This document shows, piece after piece, positions 21,708 to 33,300 of a stretch of DNA of 64,000 nt. Position numbers and translations under genes: made by a program. The notes below the pieces were generated by a model, which did not search any database, had not been told where the DNA came from, and saw only the letters and a program-made list of their open reading frames with translations. Location: positions 2,914,001 through 2,978,000 of the forward strand of contig NC_064682.1 in assembly GCF_023278565.1 (NCBI RefSeq), written 5' to 3'. Each line of letters opens with the position of its first letter. The stretch's first letter is position 1. The DNA comes from Colletotrichum lupini (taxonomy: Eukaryota; Ascomycota; Sordariomycetes; Glomerellales; Glomerellaceae).

Positions 21708-24441
21708 TGGATGATTCTGTGGGAGAAGAAGGATGTTCCGCGTCAGCTAGGCCTTGCTTTCAAAGAGAGGGGAAAGGGGAGGGAAGGGAAGCGAGGCCAG
21801 GACCGCCAGCTGTAAAGGAATGGAGAGCCGGCAACCCACCTGAGGATCGATCGACCGACCTGCTTGCTTGCTTGCTTCAGAGAGTCTGGGCGGCGGTTGA
21901 GAGAGAAAGTGAGGTGTGAGGAGGGACGGTGTTCGGTGTTGCTGTCGAGTGCGCGTGAGTGCGTTTCTCTCGGTGCACCCCTTGGTCGATACACGCGGGC
22001 AGAGGTTTTCTGATTGCTCGCGGGGCGCGGGCAGCGGTTCTGCAAGGCCTGCAAGGCAGAAGGGGGTTGGCTGAGTCGTTGTGACGTCAGGTCAACGATG
22101 AGATCGAGAGTGGATTCTGTCTTGTGTCTGCCGAGACTGGCAACTGGGGCAACCTTGGGGTTCCAGAACTGGCGAACGGGGCGACGGTTCACGTTGACTC
22201 CTTGCCAGGCTTGCTGTGCAAGGATGGGACTGTTCAAGGACTTGTCGAACCGAGATCTGTTGACTCCACAGTGTCTCCAGATACACGCAAATGTCTCCAC
22301 CGGGTGCTTCGGAAACGGCATGCAAAGAAGCACGAGAGGAAGGGATCGTTGGCGGGTGGTGAAGATGGCAGAATGGGAACGAGGCAAGACTCCGAAGATG
22401 GCGCCGAAAGAGCACTGAGATTGGAAGCAAAAGGTCCAACAAGGTCTGGAAAAGCCTGTTTTCCTTCGAAACACGAACGACTGTGCGAACGGCCGTGGTG
22501 CTGAATGGTTAGGCTGGCGCCTGAGCTACTGTACGGACGGAACGCACGGCTAGCCGTCAACTGTTGCTGAAGAGCACGGTGAGTGAGCATGAGCCTGGAC
22601 ATTCATACACGTGCGTCGACGCTATCTCAGCTGGGTTGATGGCAGTCCGGGGGTACTCAGTTGACCCATAGGAAGCTTCGAGCTTACCGACCACACACCG
22701 ACCACAGACTCTGGAAAAGGCTCTTGACATTGACCCAGCCGAAACACTCAGAGTTCAGATGTGGCTCATGATTGTTCAAAGGGCACTTGGTGGGAAGAAT
22801 CAGCTTCATCAGAAGCTCGGGTTGGTCCTCATGCCCGAACAGCTTCAGCAGACCTTCAGAGACGTCTCGAGTTTGTCAATGGACGAAGGCCGCGTGCCAT
22901 CAACGCCACAACCGACACAGGCTGGCGAAGGATGATCTCGATGGCAGCCTGAAGAGGCAATGAGACGCAAAGAGGCGAAGAAAAAGAAAGCCGACAAGAG
23001 TCCAGACCGTTGGAAATGAGACGGAGGCAGTACGATCGGCGCGATACGTTTATCGGCAGGTGGCTTGACGATTGAGACTGGTGAAGATCGCTTGACTGAC
23101 ATTTTCACAGCGACCAGGACGACGTTGAACGTGAGTGGCTGATGCTCCCACCCGATGCGCCGGGATGCGACGCAAAAATTTCCCGTTCAGCCACGGTTAC
23201 CCTGCACGTCTAGCGTTTTTCGACCGTCTCCGTACGATTGCGAGTGTCTCCGCCACACAGAGTCGAGACGGTACTGTGGATACCGTTTACCGGGCCTTCT
23301 TACGGATATGAGGTGGGGAGACTTTGAGAGGGGAGCAAGGGGGGGCCGTTCCACCGTTACATTTGGCGGCGGGCGACCAAAAAAGACGACTCACTCACAC
23401 ACCAACTCAATACTGGGCCTGAGTTACATCGCATCATGTGGCTGCTTCGCTGCGGCAACATTGGACGGACAGGGAGGGCCGAAGCCGCTCTGTGGCTTGA
23501 CCATTGACATCGGCCAGCCAAACTCCAAGGTTCTTTCTTCCTTTTTCCCTCTATCTCCATGTCTCGGTGAGCACTTTTGACGACGCGAAATGAAGTCAGG
23601 ATCCCAGCATGATCCCGTCAGGACATTGAAATTTTGAATGCGTTGTCTCTGGGCAGAATAAACTAACGCTAGTTAAGCCCAGGAGCAACGACGCATGGAA
23701 AGCAAGGCACAACGAGTATTGTCTGCAGTAGTCTCTGGCGCCGTCGCTTTCCAGCTGTGTATCCAGCCACTTCTTCCAGGTCCTCCAGCCGACACTCCCA
23801 CGCCTTCGTAATTCGCTCCCGATGACACTAGCCTCTGGAAGGAATGGGCAACCACACTGTTGACTGTGCTGGTTGGGTGGGTGGAGAGCACCCCACCGTC
23901 GCATTGGAGATTTGCCCCGTCACCGAGATCAACGGCGCCAGACGTGAAGCGTGAAACAGACGGAGGCTAGTGGAAATTGGCGCTACAAACGGTTGCTGGC
24001 CACCGTCTCCGCCCCTTGGCATGCTTGACGGCGGATGTCACAACACATGGCTCTGCCTGTTTTTTCGACGCTACTCCACACGAGCTTGGCAGTTAGCGGG
24101 TGGCTGAGGGCATTGATGGTGTGCTGAAACCAACGACACGCGCTAAGTCTGTCAACAGAGTTGATTCGCAGTTCTATCGAGGCTTGGGATCATTGGCGTT
24201 CTCAGGCCCTGTAGGATATGTCCCTTGAGTATGGGGGGAGTGTCAGCATACTGAGATATGAGTGAGGTAAGTTGAGGGAAGGTGAGGGCGTGTGTATGGG
24301 AGCTTGTCACCGATGGCTGCAGCATCTCATCATTTGATTGGTCTTGGTCAAGTATCATTCGTTAAAAGAAACTGTTCAGAATGCTTTGGCTAACGTCGAA
24401 TAGGATACCCATAAAACTTCCCGAAATAGCGTCCGTATCTC
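21708..24441. other. Intergenic with a short TGCT repeat in the leader of the DUF3659 gene
   Basis: A (TGCT)n run lies at 21861-21877, inside the probable 5' leader of the minus-strand gene. The rest (to 24441) has only short frames with no motifs. Confidence 0.5.
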
Positions 24442-24750
24442 ATGATGTCGATGATGCACAAATCCTTCATAATACACGCGGCAGATGGATCCCGATATCC
24501 CATCCGTCCACCAACTCCTCGAACCCTTGCTGGCCCAACCGTTTCTTTTTACGGTTGGGCTGTAAAAGCGGGCGACAAAAAAAGAAACCCACACATTCCA
24601 TCAGACTGGGTCGAAAAGCATTTCGCCCACTGTTCAGACCCGCGACTCCGTGTTGTAAAGAAATTCGACGATAAGAATGTCGTTTTAAGATTGGTCCCTG
24701 TGGAAAACGTCTCTCAGTTCCTGATTAAAAGACGAGGTAAAGCCCATTAG
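24442..24750 (+). CDS. Hypothetical protein (102 aa), uncertain
   Basis: An intronless frame encodes a basic protein with balanced composition, including VSFYGWAVKAGDKKRNPHIP, DWVEKHFAHCSDPRLRVVKK and NVVLRLVPVEN. It has no signal peptide or membrane segment. I recognise no family. It stands out from chance frames by its globular-like mix of hydrophobic and charged residues and by lack of low complexity. The upstream DNA shows no clear promoter. It could be a fragment of a larger gene. Confidence 0.3.
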   Translation: MMSMMHKSFIIHAADGSRYPIRPPTPRTLAGPTVSFYGWAVKAGDKKRNPHIPSDWVEKHFAHCSDPRLRVVKKFDDKNVVLRLVPVENVSQFLIKRRGKAH

Positions 24751-24899
24751 CCCATCTTGAACTTGGCTACAAGCTACTAACTAGCCCGTGCTTGCCTGCG
24801 AATAAGAAGGGAGGACGAATCGGAGCTCTACCTAGCGCAGACAAGAGGGAGGGCCGTAACTGTGGAGGGTGAGGGGGAAGATAGAGAAATGAGTGGTAC

Positions 24900-25259
24900 T
24901 TACAAGAGAGCCAGCTCGAGGTCACCGTGAATGCGTGCCTTCAGCGTGATCTCAATGTCGAGGTTGAGATCAAGACGCAACCGAAGGGTGTCGCTCTTGT
25001 CACCACCACCGCCGCCTTGCTGTTGCAACGCACCACCAGCAACGTTGCCTAGTGTGTTCTGCACGCCGTTGGTCACGCCGCCAACATCACCAATGCCACC
25101 GAGGTTGTCAAGAGGGCCACTTGATTGCTGCTGGCGTCTCTGCATCTGCCTGCGTTGCGGGCGCTGACGGCGCTGAGGCTTCTGCTGCTCGCTGGGTGCT
25201 TCCGAGGTCTCATCTTCGGAGGCGTACTTAGTGTTGTTCTTCTCGCGGGGGGAGGCCAT
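24900..25259 (-). CDS. Small basic/Gln-rich protein with conserved C-terminal beta-like motif (119 aa)
   Basis: The start is the ATG at 25259. Residues 1-50 are charged and rich in Gln/Arg (QKPQRRQRPQRRQMQRRQQQ), then Gly/Asn-rich (GGIGDVGGVTNGVQNTLGNV). The last ~26 residues are LRLRLDLNLDIEITLKA then RIHGDLELALL, strictly alternating hydrophobic and polar. The same ending occurs in the + strand protein finishing at 30389. The stop codon TAA lies inside a GTAAGT, so a final intron with a short last exon is possible; an acceptor CACAG follows about 44 nt on, giving an alternative tail. It lies among DUF3659 genes and is probably related by role. Function unknown. Confidence 0.7.
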   Translation of the reverse strand: MASPREKNNTKYASEDETSEAPSEQQKPQRRQRPQRRQMQRRQQQSSGPLDNLGGIGDVGGVTNGVQNTLGNVAGGALQQQGGGGGDKSDTLRLRLDLNLDIEITLKARIHGDLELALL

Positions 25260-26181
25260 TGTGACTGATGAGTTTGATGAAGTTGATGGTTCAAAGACGG
25301 GCGAATGGACTTTCCTTGGTGTGAAGGAAGGGAGAACTGATATTAAGGGCTTTTTGTCTACCGGTAAGTTTGGAGTGTCTCTTCAAAGTCTGATTCTGTC
25401 CAACGACTCTGGATGAGGACGCAACATATAAGTGATTCCGGACAGTATCCGGAAGGGGTCAAAACAGGATGTAAAAGCTTACACCCTTTCCAGCTGATGA
25501 GATCATGTTGGACCCTGGGGCATCCAGGATTCCCATCTCTCACTGCTCTCACCCCTTCTAGATTTGCGTCACACCACTCGACTCTCTCGATGTTCTGGAC
25601 CGAAATGACGTTGAAGAGGGCCAAGCGGCATGCGTGCGGAGGGGAGGGGGGGCGGATTCACTGGGGCCGCTGGGGCATTGGTCTTGTCTCATGCTCGATG
25701 CGTCCCCGATCTGCCTATGCCGTCGAGGAGGAAGCGCGGCCAACCCAGCCCAACACATCCCGGCGCTCCCAAAAAACACCAAAGAGGTCGAGATGGTGTC
25801 TGCCATCCCTGTTCCTTTTCGGATTCAACGCGCACCTTTCGCTGGCTTGCACCCAATCATGCATTATCAGACTCGCACCACGGACTTGCGATCACTGGTG
25901 CCGCCAATGCAGGCATGACGCAGCATTACTCTATTCCTGCAACTAAACAAGCTTCTTGTAAGTTGGTTTGAGCTTGCAAGCTTGCTGAATGCTATGCACT
26001 GACGATGTACGGGCTCACGGGTTACAGATGCCAACTATTCCTATCCTTGCAACCTGCAGAACGCCTAGAGACCTGTTCTATTTGCACGTTCCCCCCAAAG
26101 CTCCGAGACTCCTGGATTCCCCCCGGATTGTTCCAAAATTTGACACACACTGAGTTTATCCTTCTCGATGATCTGGCTCGC
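25260..26181. other. Intergenic, no gene seen
   Basis: Divergent-free spacer between two minus-strand genes. It has short frames only. Confidence 0.5.
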
Positions 26182-27063
26182 CTATCCTTTCACGTAGGCG
26201 CTTTCAATGCCTAGCGCCATCTGCCGCCTGAGAGCTATCTCCATACAGTCCTCGGGATCATAGCCCTCCCGCAACCGCCCATCCGGATCCCAATATGCAG
26301 CCCACCTGCCGTCCTCCTCCAGTACGGCTACGAAGCCGAGCCCGCTTCCTCTGAGTGAGAGATACCTCTCATCGTCAGTCCAGCCCCAAGGTCCTATAAC
26401 ATGGCCTAGGGTATCTTTGCGGCCCCCGTGGCGGAGTGCTCTGCTGTCAGCGTCGACGTAAATCCAGTTCAACATGGGCGGGTCTTCCGCTATCGTTGAT
26501 ACCAAGGCGCGCATTGGTGGTTCGCTGGGGTAGTTGAAGTAATACCCTGAGAACTTGTGCCCTGGAGCCGGTGCCAGACTATGACTTATCCATATCTGCG
26601 GGGGAGGATGTGCGTGTTAGCCCAACTGAGATGCGTCGCAAGGTTTCCAAGTTGGCGAGGGAGCTAGTGTAAGTCAAAACACGCGGCGAGGTTGGCCGAG
26701 TGGGTGTGCCAACCCTCGCAAAGGGTAACGGGGAAAAGAGAAAAGCAAGGAAAAAGAGAAAGAGCATGCAGATGTCTGCAGACGCGGGAACGGGGGTCGA
26801 TTGGCGATCGAGAGGGAAGTCGGAGGGAGTGTGAAGGGCGTTGGATGTGGGCTGTTGGCTGTTGGTTTGTGGGCTTTGCTCACCTTGTTGTCAACAACGA
26901 TACATGGGCACTCTTCTTGCTTGCCGTCAATGGTCATTGTCGCCGTGAGGCTGAACTTGGCCTGTTCTTTGGCAGCGGCATTCTGCTTCTTCTGAGCGCT
27001 TACGGCCTGACCAGTGCCGATGACTGTGGGTATGGCGGCGATGGCGAGCAGACCGATAACCAT
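26182..27063 (-). CDS. Conserved hypothetical protein (197 aa, 2 exons)
   Basis: Exon 1 (27063-26884, 60 codons) encodes an N-terminal hydrophobic segment MVIGLLAIAAIPTVIGTGQA followed by SAQKKQNAAAKEQAKFSLT and a Cys-containing strand, ECPCIVVDNK. The intron (26883-26596, 288 nt) has a GTGAGC donor, a GGCTAACAC branch site and a CCGCAG acceptor. Exon 2 (26595-26182) continues IWISHSLAPAPGHKFSGYYF and contains WGWTDDERYLSLRGSGLGFV and RWAAYWDPDGRL. I recall this as a family conserved in filamentous ascomycetes without known function. The first helix could be a signal or anchor. The intron is long for this genome and could hide another exon. Confidence 0.75.
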
Positions 27064-29290
27064 GTTTCGAACTTGTTTTCCGAGGTGGGCGACTAATAAT
27101 GCAGGAAGGGTAAAGTGGGAATCAAGGGACGAAAATCCGGGCGAGTGACTGTGGGCGGTGGGAGACGTTGGCCTTTTCGAGTGAGAGTGGGCACAGGGAC
27201 GAGCTCAAGTGAGTTGAAGTCAAAGTTCTTTGGAGCCTCGCCGTTGCCTGTTCACAACTCGAGGTCTGCTTCGTGTCGCGTCGGGACTCGGAAACGTCAA
27301 GTTGGCCCAAGCCGTGGGGTCAAACCGGTGCGAGCGTGTGTATGGATCAACGGATTTGCAATGATCGTTGGGACGTGGTTCGGGGCCGAGTTACTCTCTT
27401 TGCTGCTGGAGTCCTGAAGATCGATACCGGAATGTCACTGTCTCAGAGGGCTTCCGAGGGACCTTCTTTGATGGATTCTCAGAAGAAACAGGTTTACGGG
27501 GTATGTTCTATGGGGTTCGTGTGGTCATCATATCGAAAGACTCACGCACGCCCTGTGCCTCGCGTCTCTTCTCCTCCCCGCGGCGAGGAGTGGCTGGCAG
27601 GCGTGGCAGGTCTGGGCCGGCTGGTCTAGCGGTCACGGCACGGTACGGTCAGGCATCGAATATCCCTCTCCTTCTCCTCTCTCAGGCTCTCTCTCACTCT
27701 TCTTCACAAAAGTCTGCGGGCCACATGCACCCAGCGCCTGGACGAGAAGAGAAGTGGAAGTCATTCTGGATCGAGATGCCCGTTTCGGGTACCCCTGTCT
27801 GGGGTCAGCCCACACCCAATGCTCACGTTTGGTGTGGTCCACAATATGCATGTCTAGACCGTTCGCTGTTCTCTGCATACTCCATTTCTTTTTTTGCGGT
27901 TCGATACTTTGATACATTTTACGAATCCTCTTTAAAGTGCAATACATTCACACCCCATCGACGTCATTCTCTCGAGAGGATTACACTCGGGCTTAGTCTG
28001 CTTTGACTCCAGATCCCTCCCCATCCTTCACTCACGCTAGGTTCATAGACTTTTCCAACATGATCGACCGGGGTAGCTCCCGAAGCTCTTTGCTCGCAAC
28101 GCAGCAGAGTGCTGAGTTTCGACCAACCACGGCTCAAGCACGCATTTCGGGTCCCAGCCCGTCGACGTCACTCTCTCAATCCTCATTCTGTTTTGTTGGT
28201 CCTCTCGCATAGTTGGTGCTTGTCTACCGTTATTGCTAGACTGCTTTATCGCCTTATGCCAAAGGACCTCTTACACGCCCCCTCTCTTCTTGTGTCTAGG
28301 GACCCTGTCGATCGGGAAGGACGGGCTGGCTGCAGTTTAAGTCGCCTACGTGCCTGCTCGCTGCTCTTCCCGTACCAGGTGCCAGCATACGGTGAGCTTT
28401 ACCACAGGTGAGGGAGTTCGGACAGCCGCTGCTCCCCCGAAGCAGAAGATCAAAAATCTTGATTCTCATCCAAAACCTGTATCGAATGTGATATCACAGC
28501 GGCGGGTCCAAGTCTATACACGTGTTTGCCAGGAGGTACACGTCCCTCCCCTTGTACCGTTTCCCCAGTATTATCTGCCAACAGTGACATTCTCCCCTCG
28601 GAAGTCAGAGGCCAACCTGGGTCTCGCGAAGGTCCAGACCTCATTCGATTGTAACCCGTTGCCTCTCTCGAGTCTCACTCCCACCCGCCCATGCCACTTT
28701 TTTTTTTTTCTTTGGCCAACTTTTTGCTGGGTCCCCTTCTTTTGTGCCAACGTTGCCTGTTCACCGGGTCCTCCTTTCCCACCCATCCCCGTGTAGGGAG
28801 TAGGTAGTGCGTAGGTGTGTGTAAGCCCGTGGTTCCCACATTCACACCCTATTGCGTCACAAGAGACGAAGATCCGGATTGCGGTTCAGCCTCGCTGTCC
28901 AGTGTCCCTGTGTCCCTGTGCAGAAATTCCTGTTTGATGGCGTTGAGGGGGGAGGGGTGTGAGGTAATGATGCTGTTGATTCTCATGGCATCCGATTTCA
29001 CTTATACCAACCTGTGTACCTAGCTTTCCCCCAATCTTCTTAGATGACCTTTTTTTTCTTTCCAATTTTGAAAAAGATTCCCATATTCATTGAACAAACT
29101 CACTCTGATCTCTTTTCACTTTATTGGAAGGGGGGAGATATCTAAACACATTGAGCTAAACGCCTACTACACCGCGACCACCAAATTCAACTCACACCCC
29201 ATCTGAATAGCTTCACTCGAGAAACCTCACTGAAAGGGCGATTGAGAGGTTCTCATTTCCACATATCAATAAACCACCCCCGTCAGATTA
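27064..29290. other. Divergent promoter region, 2.2 kb, no gene seen
   Basis: Shared upstream DNA between the minus-strand 197-aa gene and the plus-strand 343-aa gene. It contains pyrimidine-rich tracts (such as 28697-28711) but no supported frame. An A-box-like TGGTCTAGCGG near 27620 has no B box. Confidence 0.5.
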
Positions 29291-30389
29291 ATGGACTCGG
29301 ACACAATGGCCAGAAACAAGAACAAGGTAAGCCGCTCATCCACTACGATACACTCTCACTGTAAGTCACGGTGTTAATGGTGAGTTCCTCTAGAAGGGCC
29401 AAGGCCAAGGCGCCGCCGGCAACCAGAACCAGCCGGGCAATAGCAGCAAGCCCGAGGAGACGAAGCCTGAGGAGCAGCAGCAGTCTTCCCTAGACCAAAA
29501 GACGGAAGAGCAGAAGCCCGAAGGTACCACACCGGTCGGGGAGTTCGGTAACCCCGCAGAAGGCGAGGGTGCCCCCACCACCGATGAGAAGAAGGCCGAA
29601 GATAGTAAGCCGGAAGACGCGGCTGCCAAGACGGACGACAAGACACAACAAGAAGATGAGAAGAAGCCCGGCGACGACGTGAAGCCCGAAGATGCTGCCG
29701 CCGGCGCCGACACCCAGTCAAAAGACAAGAAGCCTGAGACGGAAGAGCAAAAGCCCGTTGGGCAAGAGACCACGGACAAGAAGCAGGCCTCGTCAAACCA
29801 GGCCGGCGTCGAAGACGAAGCGGAGCCAGAGTCCGTTGTCGACAACGACAAGAAGCCCGCCGTAGGAGGCAAGGAGCAGGAGCAAGCAGAGCCCGCAAAG
29901 GTACGCTCCCGCGACTCTGGCCGCACAGAACGAGAAGCTGACCTCGAGGAGCCCACTGAACTCCAAGACGACGAGGAAGGTGAGGGCGAGTACTACGACG
30001 ACGACGAGGAGTTTGAAGAAGGCGAGGACGGCGAGGTCTACGACGACGACGAGTACTACTCTGGCGACTCGCAAGACGAAGGCGAGTACGACGATGATGA
30101 GGACTACGACTCCCAAGAGGAGGAAGAAGAGGACGACGGTGGCAACTACACGACTGCGCAAAAGGGCGGCAACCAGAACCAGCAGATGATGCAGCGCCAG
30201 CGCCAGCAGCAGATGCAGCAGCAGCAACAACAGCAGATGATGATGCAGCAACAGCAGCAGCAGCAGATGCAGGGCGGCGGCGGCGGCGCGGGCAAGAACC
30301 CGCTCAAGCTGAGGCTTGACCTGAACTTGGATATTGAGATTACGCTCAAGGCCAAGATCCACGGTGATTTGACGCTGGCATTGCTGTGA
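29291..30389 (+). CDS. Acidic, Gln-rich low-complexity protein with conserved C-terminal motif (343 aa, 2 exons)
   Basis: Exon 1 (29291-29326) encodes MDSDTMARNKNK. The intron is 29327-29393 (GTAAGC...CTAG). Exon 2 runs from KGQGQGAAGNQNQ to the stop at 30387-30389. The body is Glu/Lys/Pro/Gln-rich, then Asp/Glu/Tyr-rich (residues ~235-285), then Gln/Met-rich (coding CAG/ATG repeats, 30180-30272), then a Gly run. The end is LKLRLDLNLDIEITLKA plus KIHGDLTLALL, matching the end of the 119-aa minus-strand protein despite many synonymous codon differences. The product is almost entirely disordered apart from this tail. The stop TGA sits in a GTGAGT donor-like sequence. Start could also be the second ATG at 29306. 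Confidence 0.8.
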
Positions 30390-33300
30390 GTATTCCCTCT
30401 TTTCCTCTCTGTTCACGGTTGATTATGTCTTTTCTCTGGATCTTTTTCCCTCTCTTCTTGTTGGTCAATGCTTTGTTACCCCAAATCTGCAGTAGTGTCC
30501 GCGATTCAGATTTTCTGCGTTTGCTGCCCACTGCGCTTCTACCTGCTGTCGAACTCTGTCACGTAATGCCATCACCGTTTTCCGTGTGGGGACCGATTTT
30601 CGGGCCTCGCTGGGGGGGCAGTGTTCGCAGCGGCGAGTCAGCCAGAATACTTCTCAAGTCCAGTCTCCGTTGTTTTTCCTTTGTCTTTTTGACGAGAGCT
30701 GGCAAACTGTGGGAGAGGATAGGAAACGGTTGTTCCCTATCCTACACACAAACACCTCCACAATTCTTCTGGGCCGAGGTCGGTGGTGCATCTCGGCAGG
30801 CGAGGCAGTAGCACGAAAGTTCGTGCGCAGTCCGTCGACCGTTTTTTGAGATGCGGCATCCGTGTACCCCTCGGCCATCAGACCCGAGCGAAAGCGGTTT
30901 AGGAGAGACTGACCGCGACGGTTTCTCCCTAGATCAATGTAAAAAAGCACGTCGACAACCACCACAGACCCGAAACCAACAAGGGCCGCTCAACGCTCTG
31001 GGCATTCTCTTTACGTCATCTTTGCGTTCGAAAAAGATTCGAATTCCTTGTCCACAAGGCTAACTGCATAGCGACATGATGTAGAGATGGGTAATCGCGT
31101 CTACCACGACAAGCACTCCCCCTGCTCTTCGACAGCGGAAGCGGGAGTGTCCAGCATCGAAATCAGTCATTACGATCGAAATGTTTCAACATACCACAAA
31201 TTTTAACGGCATAAAGGCGAAAAGCTTTCTGCAGAGAGGGAGAGGCGTAAGCGGGTATAGGATTTTTTGTTAACGAGTTTTCTTTGTTCATTCTTACAGA
31301 ACGCGAGACCGCTTCGTGCGTGTTTGCTTGCTAGTCTCCGTTTAGAAGACGGTGTTATTCTCGGATGGGGAAGTTTGTCGGTGTGCCAATACGTCCCACA
31401 GCGAATCGAGCTTGTCAGACTTAGCGGCGGATACGATCTGGTCCCCAGTGTAATTTTAGCCGCCGAAATGAGATTTTTATGAACCCACTTTGACAGGTGT
31501 TCGTCGTCTTCTATTCTCCACATTCGATGAGCTAGTCCAACCTTCCGAACAGTACGGAGTATACATAGATTGCTGGAACTTCCATTGCGGAATCCAGTGG
31601 ATGACCTGAGAGTGTGTACCGTCCGTTAGATTCTGGTTTACCATTCCGTCAAGTGTCAAACAGTGAAGTGAGCTACTACTCTGAGTATCGTGAACGGTGA
31701 AGATTGTCTTGACTAGCAGGGGCCGTGGGCCAATACGGCGACCTGCATTTTGGCGAGTCTCGTATCATGCCCGTGGACGAATATGCGAGGATTCGCACCC
31801 GTCGGCCGTGGTGAGAGGGTCAGTTACCGGTGAATATCTTCAAGGTGTGACTGGTGTGGTCCCGGTCAATATGCGGTGCTCGTACCCGATGCGTGCGCTC
31901 CCGCATCATCGACATCACGAGGATGGCAAACCGCGCCTGCCCAAAGCCCATTCACGTTACCCGATCCGCGAGGTTGGCCGAGTGCAGCATCACAATGCAG
32001 TAAGAGTGAAGTGCCAATGCGGTCGAGTTCCAATGATGAAACATTTCAGCCTCATCAGGTGTCCACCGGGCAGAAGCAGGTGCAGGGGATAAAACCTGTT
32101 TTTTGCGAGTTCCTCACGATGTTGACAGCGGGCGATCGCAGGCCACCCCCTCCCAGGCTCCCCAGGGGAACGGAAGAGGCACTGCGGCTGGGCCAGAAGG
32201 ACGGTACTCATGTACTCAACGGATGACCCGCAATGATCTAGACCGATGGCAGAGATTCTGCTCCATATTTTTGAGTCGTGTCCCGTACCGCTTTTCGCCG
32301 CCGCCGCGTCGTATCCGCGGGATCGATCATATTTGGGCACGTTATGGCGGGAAGCCAAGCTTGGCGGGAAGCCAAGCTTGGCGGGAAGAGTGGTCGTCGG
32401 GTGGGTGCAGTTCCAAAAGGCAAGAACGGTTGGTAGACTCTGTTCGGACGACGTCTGGTAAGACAATCGTGCCAGAATAATGGGATTGTGTGACCGGTCA
32501 AAGTCGCAAGCGTTGAGCGACTTTGATTAGCGTTGTGTGTCCGCCGTTGCACAAACGCTGTCGTTAACCGACCTCCTTTCCGACTGAAGCGAAAGAAGCT
32601 GCCCAGAGGTGAGATCATCGCTGGAGCTATGACCAAACTGCCCGCTCGAACTGGACAATGAGTGACGGGGGAGAGATTGCGCTTGGGAGGGGGAAGCTCT
32701 GTTGACAGGGGACGCGTGGCATACCCGAGACGTCCGGAGGAAAAGCGCCGAAGGTGAATAGCATCTCTTTGCATGGTCGTCCAACCATCCTGCCGTCTGT
32801 GCCGTCGTCAGGGGGTGAGAACGGAGTCGCAAGGGGCGCTTGGCCCATACAACGTCAGGAGCGGGGCAGCTGCGGGGAAGAGTGTGGCGCCGACGCTAGG
32901 AAGGCAGCCACATTTGGCAAAACGGCGGGTGATCTGCGAGAAAACGGTGGAAAACACTCCGTTATCAACCTTGTCTCCGTGTTTCGTCCACAATAAGTGT
33001 AAGGGTAATGCCGTTATTGCAGTCGGATCCAGGATAACAGAAGACTTCTCCACCAGAGAGTTCAGGCCGGCAGGCAGAAAGATGGCTGAGTGTGGCGCTT
33101 GAACGTTTGATTCTGGTGTGGTGGTGCTGTGGTGGTGCTATTGCTGGTCGTAGTAGAGCTTGTAACCAGAACTCTCAAATTCGAACTAGGCGGCGTTGAG
33201 GATTGCCATGCTGGGTTTTGCCCTCCATCTTGATCGTTGTCGTCGAAGGCATGTGTCGCTGGCCATCTCGAGCTGATGTGATGTTGGCGGCGAGGTTGTA

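Noticed and set aside
25413..25971. Overlapping frames in three phases
   Set aside because: None has a domain or consistent codon bias; they lie in the spacer between two minus-strand genes.
27612..27665. Possible tRNA: TGGTCTAGCGG fits the A box
   Set aside because: No B box with TTCGA at proper distance and no acceptor pairing.
29793..30416. Leu-rich frame antisense to the Gln-rich protein
   Set aside because: Shadow of CAG and GAC/GAG repeats; no signal peptide or family.
31973..32035. Possible tRNA: TTGGCCGAGTG A-box-like
   Set aside because: The A box has a mismatch at its end and the downstream sequence lacks a proper B box and stems.
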